This document shows positions 16,209 to 24,624 of a stretch of DNA of 64,000 nt, in pieces. The stretch comes from PALSA-505 sp036495485 (GTDB lineage: Bacteria; Actinomycetota; Actinomycetes; Streptosporangiales; Streptosporangiaceae): NCBI GenBank assembly GCA_036495485.1, contig DASXMU010000282.1:18845-82844 (forward strand), given 5' to 3'. The notes under the pieces are model-generated. The model did no database searches. It was given only the letters and a program-made list of their open reading frames with translations, and was not told the DNA's origin. A program made the position numbers and the translations under genes. How positions within the stretch are numbered: the first letter of the stretch is position 1; each line of letters opens with the position of its first letter.

Positions 16209-18635
16209 TCAAGTGGCAGGCGCCCCGGGGTCTGGCTGGCCGCCGTTGGTGTCGGCTGGCTCGGTGCCGAGCAGTTCGTAGGTCGGGTTGACCATGAACG
16301 GGTGGCCGCCGCGGAAGCCGACCGTGCCGCGGAAGCGGACCTTTGAGCCGCAGCCGACTCCTGGTATGCGGGAGCGGCCGTAGAACAGGGCGGTCAGCTC
16401 GCCGGTGGAGTCGGCGATGACGCAGGCGAGGACGGAATTCTGCTCGACCGGGCGGATCTCCACGGTGCGGACCCGGCCTTCGACGGTGGCCCGGCCGGAC
16501 TTGCTGAGGGTGCCGATGGGGTCGATGCCGGCCGAGGGGACCGGGCGCCGGTAGCCACTGTCGGAGCTGGCCGGCGGCTTGCCATTCTTGCTCTTGCGCG
16601 GGGGGCGGGGCTGCTGGCCGTCCGGGGCCGGGTCGGTGACGAGGTGGGTTTCCTGGGGCTTCGCCAGCTTGTCGGCATGCCTGCTCTGCAGCAGTTCTAC
16701 CCGGCTCGATACGTCGAACGGGATGATCGTGGCGGCCGAACGGGGGATGCGGCTGACCGCGCTGGCGATTTTGTCGGCGGTCCGGTCGTGCAGGAAGCGG
16801 CCGAGCAGCGGGGAGTAGCTGCGCCTGGGCAGGACCACGGTCACGTGCGTGCCGGGGGTGGCGACCTCGGCGCTGACCAGCTCGGCGGCGGCCTGGACCA
16901 GCCGCCGGTCCGGGACGTCGATGAAGTCGAGCGTGACGCCACGGTCGGCACGGGTCCACTGTTCGCGGAGCATCTCGGCGCGGGCGCCGTCGATGACGAA
17001 GTGCACCGCGCGCAGCGTGGTCGGCCGCAGGCTGCGGGCGTAGCGCAGCGCGGCCAGTGTGGCCAGGTCGAAGCCGTCGACCAGGACGTATACCGTCCGG
17101 CGGGCATAGGTGGGCAGCGGCGGCGGCTGGCTGCCGGTGATCGTGGTCAGTACCTCGGCTTCCATCGCGTACTGGCGGTTGAGCCGGATGAGGGCGAAGA
17201 CCAGGATCGGGAAGACGACCACCACGATCCAGGCGCCCTCGGTGAACTTGACCACCGCGAAGATGGCTACCACGATCGCGGTCATCGTGCCGGCCGAGAG
17301 GTTGACGATGAACCGGCGCCGCCAGCCTGGCTCCCTGCGGCGCAGGTGGTAGCGGGCCATGCCGAACCCGGCCATGCAGAACGCGGTGAACACGCCGATC
17401 GCGTACATGGGGACCAGGCCGTTGACGTTCGCGCCGCGGATGAGGATCAGGGCGACCGACACGACGGTCAGCATCACGATCGCGTTCGAGAACACCAGGC
17501 GGTGGCCGCGCTTGAGCAGCCACCGGGGCAGGAACGCGTCGCCCGCCACGTAGCTGGCCAGGAACGGGAAGCCGTTGAAGCTCGTGTTCGCGCCGGTGAA
17601 CAGGATGAGCGCCGTGGCGGCCTGGACGAGGTAGAACAGGATCCGGCCGGCGCCGCCGCCGAAGGCGAGGGTCGCCTCCTGGGCGAGCACGGTCGGGGCG
17701 CCGAGGAGGCGCGGGGTGGCATGCGTCACGTGCGCCAGCCAGGAGATCCCGGCGACCAGTATGCCCAGCAGGACGCCCTCGGCGACCAGCACCCGGCGGG
17801 CGTTGACCCCCTCCGGCGGGCGGAACGCACCGACCGCGTCGCTGACCGCCTCGATGCCGGTCAGCGACGCGCCGCCGTTGGCGAAGGCGCGCAGCAGCGT
17901 GAAGATCATGGCGACGCTGATCAGTCCGGCCGCGCCGCCGCCGATCGCGTAGTGATCGTGCAGGGTGCTTGGGTTGTACTGGTGCAGGTTGCCGATGATC
18001 TCCCTGACCAGGCCGACCCCGATCATCAGCAGCACCGAGCCGACGAACAGGTAGGTCGGCACCGCGAAGGCGCGGCCGGCCTCCTTGAGCCCGCGCAGGT
18101 TCCCGAAGCACAGCAACAGGATCACGCCGATCGTGATCGGCTTGGTGTAGGGCCCGAGCACGGGGAATGCGGAGACCACGGCCGCCGTTCCGGCCGCGGT
18201 CTGCACGGCGACGGTGACGACGTAGTCGATCAGCAGTGCGACCGCGGCGATCTGCGCGACCCGTGGCCCGAAGTTCTCCCTGGCCACCACGTAGGAGCCG
18301 CCCGGCCTGATGTACACCATCACGACCTCGCGGTAGGAGAGCACCACGAGCGTCATGACGAACAGGATGACCAGGGTCATCGGCAGGATCAGGGCGAACG
18401 CCGAGAGCCCGGCCAGCGGCAGCAGAGCGATGAGGATCTCCTCGGTGCCGTAGGCCGAGGAGGAGATTCCATCTGGCGACAGCACGCCCAGCGCCAGCGG
18501 CTTGGACAGCCGCTGCTCGGCGAGCTGCTCGTTGACCAGGGGGCGGCCGAGCAGGCGGTTCTTCACCGCGTACCCGAGGCTCTCCGGGGGAGACGAACGC
18601 CCGCCGAGCAAACCGGTCGCTCTGCGCATGGCCAC
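16209..18635 (-). CDS. KimA-like APC-superfamily potassium transporter with C-terminal OB-fold (copy 2)
   Basis: An 808-residue paralogue of the 13470-16022 protein, with the same order: permease core (LSPDGISSSAYGTEEIL, LSYREVVMVYI, GGSYVVARENFG), soluble region (VDGFDLATLAALRYARSL), short linker, and OB-fold (ATVEGRVRTVEIRP, TALFYGRSRI, VNPTYELL). The two genes are convergent and clearly related by duplication; divergence is highest in the linker. Substrate is inferred as potassium from the KimA family and the nearby KdpDE-like system; amino-acid transport is the alternative. Its promoter region overlaps the inverted-repeat element at 18665-18763. Confidence 0.75.
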   Translation of the reverse strand: MAMRRATGLLGGRSSPPESLGYAVKNRLLGRPLVNEQLAEQRLSKPLALGVLSPDGISSSAYGTEEILIALLPLAGLSAFALILPMTLVILFVMTLVVLSYREVVMVYIRPGGSYVVARENFGPRVAQIAAVALLIDYVVTVAVQTAAGTAAVVSAFPVLGPYTKPITIGVILLLCFGNLRGLKEAGRAFAVPTYLFVGSVLLMIGVGLVREIIGNLHQYNPSTLHDHYAIGGGAAGLISVAMIFTLLRAFANGGASLTGIEAVSDAVGAFRPPEGVNARRVLVAEGVLLGILVAGISWLAHVTHATPRLLGAPTVLAQEATLAFGGGAGRILFYLVQAATALILFTGANTSFNGFPFLASYVAGDAFLPRWLLKRGHRLVFSNAIVMLTVVSVALILIRGANVNGLVPMYAIGVFTAFCMAGFGMARYHLRRREPGWRRRFIVNLSAGTMTAIVVAIFAVVKFTEGAWIVVVVFPILVFALIRLNRQYAMEAEVLTTITGSQPPPLPTYARRTVYVLVDGFDLATLAALRYARSLRPTTLRAVHFVIDGARAEMLREQWTRADRGVTLDFIDVPDRRLVQAAAELVSAEVATPGTHVTVVLPRRSYSPLLGRFLHDRTADKIASAVSRIPRSAATIIPFDVSSRVELLQSRHADKLAKPQETHLVTDPAPDGQQPRPPRKSKNGKPPASSDSGYRRPVPSAGIDPIGTLSKSGRATVEGRVRTVEIRPVEQNSVLACVIADSTGELTALFYGRSRIPGVGCGSKVRFRGTVGFRGGHPFMVNPTYELLGTEPADTNGGQPDPGAPAT

Positions 18636-18664
18636 GAGATCCGCCCCTTTGCTTACCCGAGAGG

Positions 18665-18763
18665 GTTATCCAAATCCGACTCGCGAGTGCAGGCCCCGGC
18701 GGGGTCCGCGCGAGCGATCGGGCGTGTGATGACCACAGTCATCCCGACGGTTATTTGGATAGC
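18665..18763. repeat. About 100-bp element with terminal inverted repeats, copy A
   Basis: The ends GTTATCCAAAT (18665-18675) and ATTTGGATAGC (18753-18763) are inverted repeats with one mismatch. The interior shares a 39-base core (from 18685) with copy B at 40053-40154, differing at only two or three positions. It lies upstream of permease copy 2. It could be a MITE-like element or a structured leader. Confidence 0.75.
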
Positions 18764-18915
18764 GCGTCCCTTAATTAGACACTGCATACGTGTTGTATAC
18801 GTGCTCCCGCCTTCATACCACCGCTAGCTGGGTATCGTCTGCTGTCGCATTTGGCGTTCACCGGACAGTGAGATGGTAGGGATGTGGTGTTCGCTCACCG
18901 AGGGGAGAGCGCCCG
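18764..18915 (+). promoter_or_regulatory. Upstream region of the MgtE-N/CBS gene
   Basis: This stretch contains two TACGTG repeats (CATACGTG and TATACGTG, about 10 bases apart near 18784-18801) in an A/T-richer setting, and a purine-rich GAGGGGAGAG ribosome-binding site just before the ATG at 18916. No -10/-35 pair can be called firmly. Confidence 0.3.
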
Positions 18916-20226
18916 ATGACCGCGACACCGGCGGCCGATCCGGTTCCGGGGGCGGGGAGCAACCTGACCCTGAGCCTGTCCGGCCTGCTCAGGCGGTCGA
19001 TCACTGCTCGTGACGGGGAGTCGCTCGGCCGCCTGTCCGATGTCATCGTGCGGCTGCGCGGGGCCGGTTGCCCGCTGGTGACGGGGCTGGTGGGCACGGT
19101 CGGCGGGCGGCCGGTCTATGTGCCGATCGAGCAGGTCAGCTCGTTCGGTGCGGGGGAGCTGAAGCTGACCAGCGCCCGGCTCAACCTGCGCCGGTTCGAG
19201 CGGCGCGAGGGTGAGGTGCTGCTGCGCGCCGACGTGCTCGGGCACCGGCTGATCGACGTGGAGAGCGCGCATCTGGTCCGGGCCGCGGACCTGCAGCTCG
19301 CCCACAGGGACGGGGAATGGGTGCTGTCCGGCGTGGACCCCAGGCGGCGCACCGGCCGCGCTCTTGGGCTGCTCGGCCGTCAGCGGGATCAGGGTGTGTT
19401 CCGGGACCAGGGCCAGTTCGAGGCGCTGATCGGGCACACCGGGAGCGCGGTGCTGCGCGGCCCGTTCGCCCGGATCCGCGGCCTGAAGCCGGCCCAGATC
19501 GCTGACCTGATCGAGGACGCGTCCAAGGCCGAGGAGACCGAGATCCTGGGGCGCGTGCACGTGGATCCCGAACTCGAGGCGGACGTCTTCGAGGAGCTCG
19601 ACGAGGATCTGGCCACCCGGCTGCTCGACGCGCGGTCCGACCAGGAGGTGGCGCAGGTGCTCAGCCGGATGCGCGCCGACGACGCCGCGGACGCGATCGC
19701 CGAGCTGCCGCAGCACCGCCGCGAACCCGTTCTCGACCTGCTCCCTGCTGGCCAGCACGCCAAGGTGCTGACGCTGATGGGCTTCAATCCCACCAGCGCG
19801 GGCGGCCTGATGGGCATGGACTACCTGGCGCTGCCCGCTGACACCCTGGTGGCCGAGGTGCTGGCCGCCGTCGGGCAGGCCGGCAGCCTGCAGCCGGAGG
19901 CGCTGACCAGTGTGCACGCGGTCGGCAAGTCCGGGCGGCTGCTCGGGGTCGCCCGGCTGGTCACGCTGGTGCAGGCGAATCCCGGCGCGCGGCTCATCGA
20001 GGTCAGCGAGACCGATCCGGTCCGGGTCGGGGCCGACACGGACGTGGTCGATGTCGCGGTGCTGATGACCGACTACAACCTGATCACGATCCCGGTGGTG
20101 GACGAGCGGTGCCGCATGCTCGGCGTGATCACGGTCGACGACGTGCTCGAGGTCACGTTGCCGGAGGGCTGGCGGCGGCGGGAGGCAGCCGAGCCGCCGG
20201 ACGGGCGCCGCGGCGAGCCGGACTGA
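18916..20226 (+). CDS. PRC-barrel / MgtE N-terminal / CBS domain protein
   Basis: A soluble 436-residue protein. Two PRC-barrel-like segments occupy about 25-155, the superhelical MgtE N-terminal domain about 190-300 (ELDEDLATRLL, RMRADDAADAIAELP), and a CBS pair about 300-425, ending TIPVVDERCRMLGVITVDDVLEV. The membrane channel of true MgtE transporters is absent, so it is more likely a magnesium- or nucleotide-sensing regulator than a transporter. Its position beside the KimA-like permease suggests a role in ion homeostasis. Confidence 0.75.
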   Translation: MTATPAADPVPGAGSNLTLSLSGLLRRSITARDGESLGRLSDVIVRLRGAGCPLVTGLVGTVGGRPVYVPIEQVSSFGAGELKLTSARLNLRRFERREGEVLLRADVLGHRLIDVESAHLVRAADLQLAHRDGEWVLSGVDPRRRTGRALGLLGRQRDQGVFRDQGQFEALIGHTGSAVLRGPFARIRGLKPAQIADLIEDASKAEETEILGRVHVDPELEADVFEELDEDLATRLLDARSDQEVAQVLSRMRADDAADAIAELPQHRREPVLDLLPAGQHAKVLTLMGFNPTSAGGLMGMDYLALPADTLVAEVLAAVGQAGSLQPEALTSVHAVGKSGRLLGVARLVTLVQANPGARLIEVSETDPVRVGADTDVVDVAVLMTDYNLITIPVVDERCRMLGVITVDDVLEVTLPEGWRRREAAEPPDGRRGEPD

Positions 20227-20240
20227 CCAATAGAGCCTGT

Positions 20241-20294
20241 CAAGGTCAGCCTTTGCCTCAAGGTCAGCCTTTGCCTCAAGGTCAGCCTTTGCCA
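20241..20294. repeat. Three 18-bp tandem repeats
   Basis: CAAGGTCAGCCTTTGCCT is repeated head to tail at 20241-20258 and 20259-20276, with a third copy changed only at its last base at 20277-20294. The array lies in the short convergent gap between the MgtE-N/CBS gene and the CoA-transferase. On the minus strand it would read (KADLEA)n, but that frame belongs to no recognisable gene. Confidence 0.9.
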
Positions 20295-20353
20295 GGTAAT
20301 CGTTTAGTTCAGAGCCAGTTTCATGATCGTCTTCGTGGGTTTTGAAAAGAAAA

Positions 20354-21487
20354 TTAGCCCACGATGCCGGTGGTGCGGAGCTGGGCGATCTGCTCGTCCG
20401 GCAGGCCCAGGTCCGCCAGCACCGCGTCGGTGTCCGCGCCCGGGCGGGCGGGGGGCCGTGGGGTGACGGGCGGCGTGCGGTCAAAACGTGGCGCCGGGGC
20501 GGGCTGAACCACATCGCCGTCGATGAACGTTCCGCGGGCCACGTTGTGCGGATGCCGGGGCGCTTCGGTGGGGGTCAGCACCGGGGCCACGCACCCGTCG
20601 GAGCCGCTGAAGACCTCCGCCCACTCGTCCCTGGCCCGCTTCCCGAACGCCTCGGTGAACCGCTGCCTGAGCACCGGCCAGCCGGACCGGTCGAGCTGAT
20701 CGGGCAGTTCCTCGCCGTCGAGGCCGAGCCCGGCGAGCAGTTCGGCGTAGAACTTCGGCTCGAGCGCGCCGACCGCCACGTGGCCGCCGTCCGAGGTCTC
20801 GTAGGTGTCGTAGAACGGCGCGCCGCCATCCAGCAGGTTGGTGCCGCGCTCCTCCTCCCACAGACCGCCGGCCAGCAGGCCGTACAGGAAGGAGTTCAGC
20901 AGCGCCGAGCCATCCACCATCGCCGCGTCGACCACCTGGCCCAGCCCGGACCGCTCCCGTTCAAGGAGTGCGGCCAGCACTCCCACGGCAAGCAGCATGC
21001 CGCCGCCGCCGAAGTCGCCGACCAGGTTGACCGGCGGCACTGGGCGCTGGCCGGCCCGGCCGATCCCGTGCAGCACCCCCGACACCGCTATGTAGTCGAT
21101 GTCGTGACCCGCGGTCTGGGCGAGCGGGCCATCCTGCCCCCAGCCGGTCATCCGGGCGAACACCAGCCGCGGGTTGCGCTCCAGGCACACCTCAGGGCCG
21201 AACCCCAGCCGCTCCGCGACACCGGGCCGGAAGCCCTCCACCAGCACGTCGGCCCGCTCTGCCAGGCGGAGCAGCAGTCCCAGGCCCGCAGGTTCCTTGA
21301 GGTTGAGGCCGATCGACCGGCGGCCCCGGGTGAGCGGGTCGGCCGGGATCACGGCATCTGGCCCGCAGGCCCCGGGGCGTTCGACCCGCAGCACGTCCGC
21401 GCCGAGGTCGGCCAGGATCATGCAGCCGAACGGCGCCGGGGCGAGGCTGGCAAGCTCAATGACCTTGACCCCGTGCAGTGGCCCCAT
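20354..21487 (-). CDS. CaiB/BaiF CoA-transferase family protein (alpha-methylacyl-CoA racemase-like)
   Basis: A 377-residue class III CoA-transferase-fold protein. It starts GVKVIELASLAPAPFGCMILADLGADVLRVE, the family N-terminus, and contains KEPAGLGLLLRLAERADVLVEGFRPGV and GHDIDYIAVSGVLHGIGR with its Asp, close to alpha-methylacyl-CoA racemases. Such enzymes interconvert (R)- and (S)-2-methylacyl-CoA for beta-oxidation of branched lipids. A strict CoA-transferase role cannot be excluded. Confidence 0.8.
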   Translation of the reverse strand: MGPLHGVKVIELASLAPAPFGCMILADLGADVLRVERPGACGPDAVIPADPLTRGRRSIGLNLKEPAGLGLLLRLAERADVLVEGFRPGVAERLGFGPEVCLERNPRLVFARMTGWGQDGPLAQTAGHDIDYIAVSGVLHGIGRAGQRPVPPVNLVGDFGGGGMLLAVGVLAALLERERSGLGQVVDAAMVDGSALLNSFLYGLLAGGLWEEERGTNLLDGGAPFYDTYETSDGGHVAVGALEPKFYAELLAGLGLDGEELPDQLDRSGWPVLRQRFTEAFGKRARDEWAEVFSGSDGCVAPVLTPTEAPRHPHNVARGTFIDGDVVQPAPAPRFDRTPPVTPRPPARPGADTDAVLADLGLPDEQIAQLRTTGIVG

Positions 21488-21584
21488 CCGTTTCGCCTCC
21501 TGTCATCTACCCGCCCTTGTGCGGGTTACCACTGGTTGAGAGGATGCCACGCAGTTACGACCTTGATGGGTGGAGGAACAGCAA

Positions 21585-23021
21585 ATGGGCTTGAAGGAGT
21601 TCACGTCTGGCGCCGACGATCAGGACGCTTCCGGCCAGGATGGCCACGGTCCGACCAGGCGCGGACTGCTGATGGCGGGGCTCGCGGCCAGCGTGGCGGC
21701 GGGCACCGGCGCGTGGACGGACGCCGCCACGCCGCGGCGGGCGGCGACGGTGGCCGCGTCCCAGGTGACCAAGTCGGGGATCCGCAAGCCGGGCTCACTG
21801 CCCTACCCGGACCGGCCAGTCGGCAAGGACACGCTCCCGCTGATCCGGCACATCGTGGTGCTCATGATGGAGAACCACTCCTACGACAACAAGCTCGGCA
21901 TGCTGCAGCGGCCCGGAGCGGACGGCTTCACCCTCGGCAAGAACGGCCTGCCCATCGAGACCAACCCGTACGCGAACGGGAAGACCCAGCACCTCTTCCG
22001 GATGCCCACCGTCTGCCAGCTCAACGGCAAGCCGTCCCAGGAATGGCAGCAGAGCCACAGCCAGTACGCGGGCGGCAAGAACGACGGCTTTGTCGAGTCC
22101 GCCAGCGGCCCGGTGTCCATGGGCTACTGGCAGCAGGAGGACCAGCCCTTCTACTACTCGCTGGCCTCGGCGTTCCCGATCGCCGACCGTTACTTCAGCT
22201 CGGTGCTCGGCCAGACCTTCCCGAACCGTCGCTACCTGCTCGCAGCGACGTCCCTCGGCATGGTGGACGACACGTTCCCGCTGGGCTACCCGGCGAACGG
22301 GACGCTGTTCGACCTGTTCGACAAGCACCACATCTCGTGGAAGAACTACTACTCCACGACGCCGTCGACGCTGCTGTTCCCGCAGCTCTACTTCGACAAC
22401 TTCGGCAAGAACGTGCTCCCGCTCGGCCACTTCTTCGACGATGCGGCGAGCGGCAACCTGCCCGACTACTGCATCGTGGACCCGGACTACTCCACCCACT
22501 CGGAGGAGGACCCGCAGAACATCGCCATCGGCGAGGCGTTCGCCTACGAGGTCGTCAAGGCGGTCATGGCCGGCCCCGAGTGGGAGACCACGCTGCTGAT
22601 CTGGACCTACGACGAGCACGGCGGGTACTACGACCACGTGCCGCCGCCCAAGGCGATCGCGCCGGACAAGATCGCGCCCAAGGTCCCGGCCGGCGAGCCG
22701 GTCTACGACGGGTTCGCCAGGTACGGGTTCCGGGTGCCCTGCTCGCTGATCTCGCCGTGGTCGCGGAAGAACTACGTCTCGCACAACGTCTTCGACCACT
22801 CCAGCATCTGCAAGCTGGCCGAGACCAAGTGGAACCTGCCGGCCATGACCTTCCGGGACGCCAACGCCAGCAACATGCTCGACATGCTGGACTTCAAGCA
22901 CCCGGCCTTCGCCAAGCCGCCGAAGCTGGCCACCCCGCTGTACAACAGCAACCCCGACGCGCTCATCTGCGGCTTCACCGGCCCGGGGACCATTCCACCG
23001 CCGGGATCGGTCACCGGCTGA
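21585..23021 (+). CDS. Secreted phospholipase C / acid phosphatase-type phosphoesterase (Tat substrate)
   Basis: A phosphoesterase-family enzyme. The N-terminus has a twin-arginine signal (TRRGLLMAGLAASVAAG). The catalytic core has the family motif HIVVLMMENHSYDNKLG, later FPNRRYLLAATS, and DEHGGYYDHVPPP with metal-binding Asp and His. Family members hydrolyse phospholipids or phosphate monoesters outside the membrane. ATG 21585 is chosen because GGAGG lies 8 bases upstream; the GTG at 21570 contains that Shine-Dalgarno sequence. It is monocistronic, followed by a strong hairpin. Confidence 0.85.
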   Translation: MGLKEFTSGADDQDASGQDGHGPTRRGLLMAGLAASVAAGTGAWTDAATPRRAATVAASQVTKSGIRKPGSLPYPDRPVGKDTLPLIRHIVVLMMENHSYDNKLGMLQRPGADGFTLGKNGLPIETNPYANGKTQHLFRMPTVCQLNGKPSQEWQQSHSQYAGGKNDGFVESASGPVSMGYWQQEDQPFYYSLASAFPIADRYFSSVLGQTFPNRRYLLAATSLGMVDDTFPLGYPANGTLFDLFDKHHISWKNYYSTTPSTLLFPQLYFDNFGKNVLPLGHFFDDAASGNLPDYCIVDPDYSTHSEEDPQNIAIGEAFAYEVVKAVMAGPEWETTLLIWTYDEHGGYYDHVPPPKAIAPDKIAPKVPAGEPVYDGFARYGFRVPCSLISPWSRKNYVSHNVFDHSSICKLAETKWNLPAMTFRDANASNMLDMLDFKHPAFAKPPKLATPLYNSNPDALICGFTGPGTIPPPGSVTG

Positions 23022-23040
23022 GGCCGCCAGGCCGCTCCTG

Positions 23041-23076
23041 GCTGGCCCCGGTGCCCGTGGTGGCGCCGGGGCCAGC
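23041..23076 (+). terminator. Terminator hairpin after the phosphoesterase
   Basis: GCTGGCCCCGG (23041-23051) pairs perfectly with CCGGGGCCAGC (23066-23076) over a 14-base loop, 20 bases after the stop codon. Confidence 0.65.
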
Positions 23077-23137
23077 GGCGCTGGCCACTGCCAGCGCTCT
23101 TCTTCCTAGCCGGAGTCCCGTCGCCTTACGAACTTTC

Positions 23138-23157
23138 ACGGAACGTACTCGTTCGGT
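23138..23157. promoter_or_regulatory. Imperfect palindrome upstream of the lipoprotein gene
   Basis: ACGGAACG-TACT-CGTTCGGT is an inverted repeat with one mismatch in 8-base arms, about 60-80 bases before the lipoprotein ATG. It could be a regulator site; no cognate regulator is adjacent. Confidence 0.25.
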
Positions 23158-23219
23158 CACTTAGAGTGCGGTAAGCTCACGCCCGAACCAGGCAGATCCG
23201 GCTTGAGAAGGGCCTCCCG

Positions 23220-23960
23220 ATGTTCCAAACCCACTACTCACGCGTGCCCGCTGCACTGGCAGCGCTCGCCCTCGCGACGGCGCTCGCCGGATGCGGCGGT
23301 TCGAGCGGTTCCAGCAGCGTCGGCAGTTCCGGCGGTTCCAGCGGGAACGCGGCCAAGACGACGACCAACAGCAACACCGGGCCCGCCTACACGGTGTCCC
23401 AGCTCCGTGCCGCCCTGCTGACCAGGGTCGACGGCGCCCACCCGGCAGCCCCGGTCCAGTCCGGGGCCTACGGGTCGCTCCCCGGGGTCAAGGCGAGCAA
23501 GCAGACGCTGTCCGGCGTGACGATCTCTCCTCCCCGGTGCGCCAGCGCCACCGCGACGGGGCTGGCCTCGTCGAAGTTCGACAGCGTGCCCGCCACGGTC
23601 GCCACGTTCCGTGTCGGCAGCGACGGGGTCTCCGAGGTGCTCCTGGCGCCACCGTCGTCGATGCTGGAGATGGCGATCACACACAACATCCCGGTCGGCT
23701 GCTCCCGCTATCACGCGAGGGTCGACGGCAAGACATACACCTACGAGATCAAGCAGGAGCCGGCCCCGCGCATCGGCGCAGCGGCCAGCGAGCTGAACGT
23801 GCGCGCCGCCGGCGACTCCAGCGCGAACATCTGGACGATCATCTACCGCAGCGGTGGCCTCGTCGGGGCGATCACCCTGGTCGGTGCGAAAGCCAGCCGG
23901 GCAGGCGCGGAGTCACTGGCCAAGCTGGCCTACGCCCAGGCCGAGAAGAACCTGGTCTGA
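23220..23960 (+). CDS. Lipoprotein of unknown function (PknH sensor-like)
   Basis: A 246-residue secreted lipoprotein: signal peptide, lipobox LAGC near 22-25, then a Gly/Ser-rich linker. The extracellular domain (about 55-246) has two conserved-looking cysteines (PPRCAS, VGCSRY), as in mycobacterial PknH-type sensor domains. The sequence is too divergent for a firm family call. It has its own ribosome-binding site (GAGAAGGG) and appears monocistronic. Confidence 0.65.
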   Translation: MFQTHYSRVPAALAALALATALAGCGGSSGSSSVGSSGGSSGNAAKTTTNSNTGPAYTVSQLRAALLTRVDGAHPAAPVQSGAYGSLPGVKASKQTLSGVTISPPRCASATATGLASSKFDSVPATVATFRVGSDGVSEVLLAPPSSMLEMAITHNIPVGCSRYHARVDGKTYTYEIKQEPAPRIGAAASELNVRAAGDSSANIWTIIYRSGGLVGAITLVGAKASRAGAESLAKLAYAQAEKNLV

Positions 23961-24065
23961 CCCGGTCCGTCTTCGCGGCCGGGCCGGCCCCCGCTGGTGG
24001 CTGGCCCGGCCGCTCCGGGCCGAATCGAATGTCGTGGCAGTGGCAACGTAGACACTCTTCGGTCG

Positions 24066-24086
24066 ATGTTGTAACAGCCACAACAT
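24066..24086. terminator. Hairpin between convergent genes
   Basis: ATGTTGT (24066-24072) pairs with ACAACAT (24080-24086) with a 7-base loop, in the gap between the lipoprotein gene and the YbjN-like gene. It may be a bidirectional terminator. Confidence 0.35.
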
Positions 24087-24117
24087 TGCCGATGGGGGCC
24101 TGGCCCGTGCGGGATGG

Positions 24118-24624
24118 TCAGGCGTGTTCGGTGTCGTCGGCGAAGCGGGCGAAGGCGCGCAGGTTGTCGAGGTTCTCGCCGCGCCTGGAACGCCAGGCCC
24201 ACTCCCGGCGGATGGACGACGCGAAGCCCAGCTCGAGCGCGGGGTCGAAGTTCTCGTCCGCGTAGCTGAGCACGCAGCCGAGCAGCCGGTCGACCTCCGG
24301 CGCCGTCACCCCGCCGAGCGGCAGCCGCCCGGTCAGGTAGACGTCGCCGAGCGGGTCGAGGGCGAAATGCACCCCGTACATACGCGCGTTCCGTTCCAGC
24401 AGGAACCGGTAGAAGCTGGCGTGATTCTCATCCGGCTGACGGCAGAAGAACGCCTCCACGTGCAGGCTGTGTGCCCCTGCGATCAGCCAGGTCATGGTGG
24501 CGAGCTTGTGCTCCCCGGCCAGCTTGATCAGGTAAGCACCCGGCCGTGGGCTCTCGTAGGACAGCCCAAGGTCGGCGAGCGCCGCCTCGATGATCTGCGC
24601 TGACCCAGGCGAACCGGCTGTCAC
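24118..24624 (-). CDS. YbjN-domain protein (Rv0487-like)
   Basis: A 168-residue cytoplasmic protein with the YbjN/type III-secretion-chaperone-like fold. It follows mshA directly, with its ATG overlapping the mshA stop by 4 bp. The same order (mshA then a YbjN protein) is found in mycobacteria. Biochemical function is unknown; the link to mycothiol is by position only. Confidence 0.75.
   Translation of the reverse strand: MTAGSPGSAQIIEAALADLGLSYESPRPGAYLIKLAGEHKLATMTWLIAGAHSLHVEAFFCRQPDENHASFYRFLLERNARMYGVHFALDPLGDVYLTGRLPLGGVTAPEVDRLLGCVLSYADENFDPALELGFASSIRREWAWRSRRGENLDNLRAFARFADDTEHA

Noticed and set aside
16644..18827. Long plus-strand frame opposite permease copy 2
   Set aside because: It is His/Gln/Asp/Arg-rich, typical of an antisense frame in GC-rich DNA, with no recognisable fold.
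20241..20294. CRISPR array
   Set aside because: Repeats are contiguous without unique spacers, only 18 bp long and no cas genes are near; it is a simple tandem repeat.
20342..23164. A 940-codon open frame across the CoA-transferase and phosphoesterase genes
   Set aside because: It is antisense to one gene and out of frame with the other; composition is that of a high-GC shadow frame, with no domain similarity.
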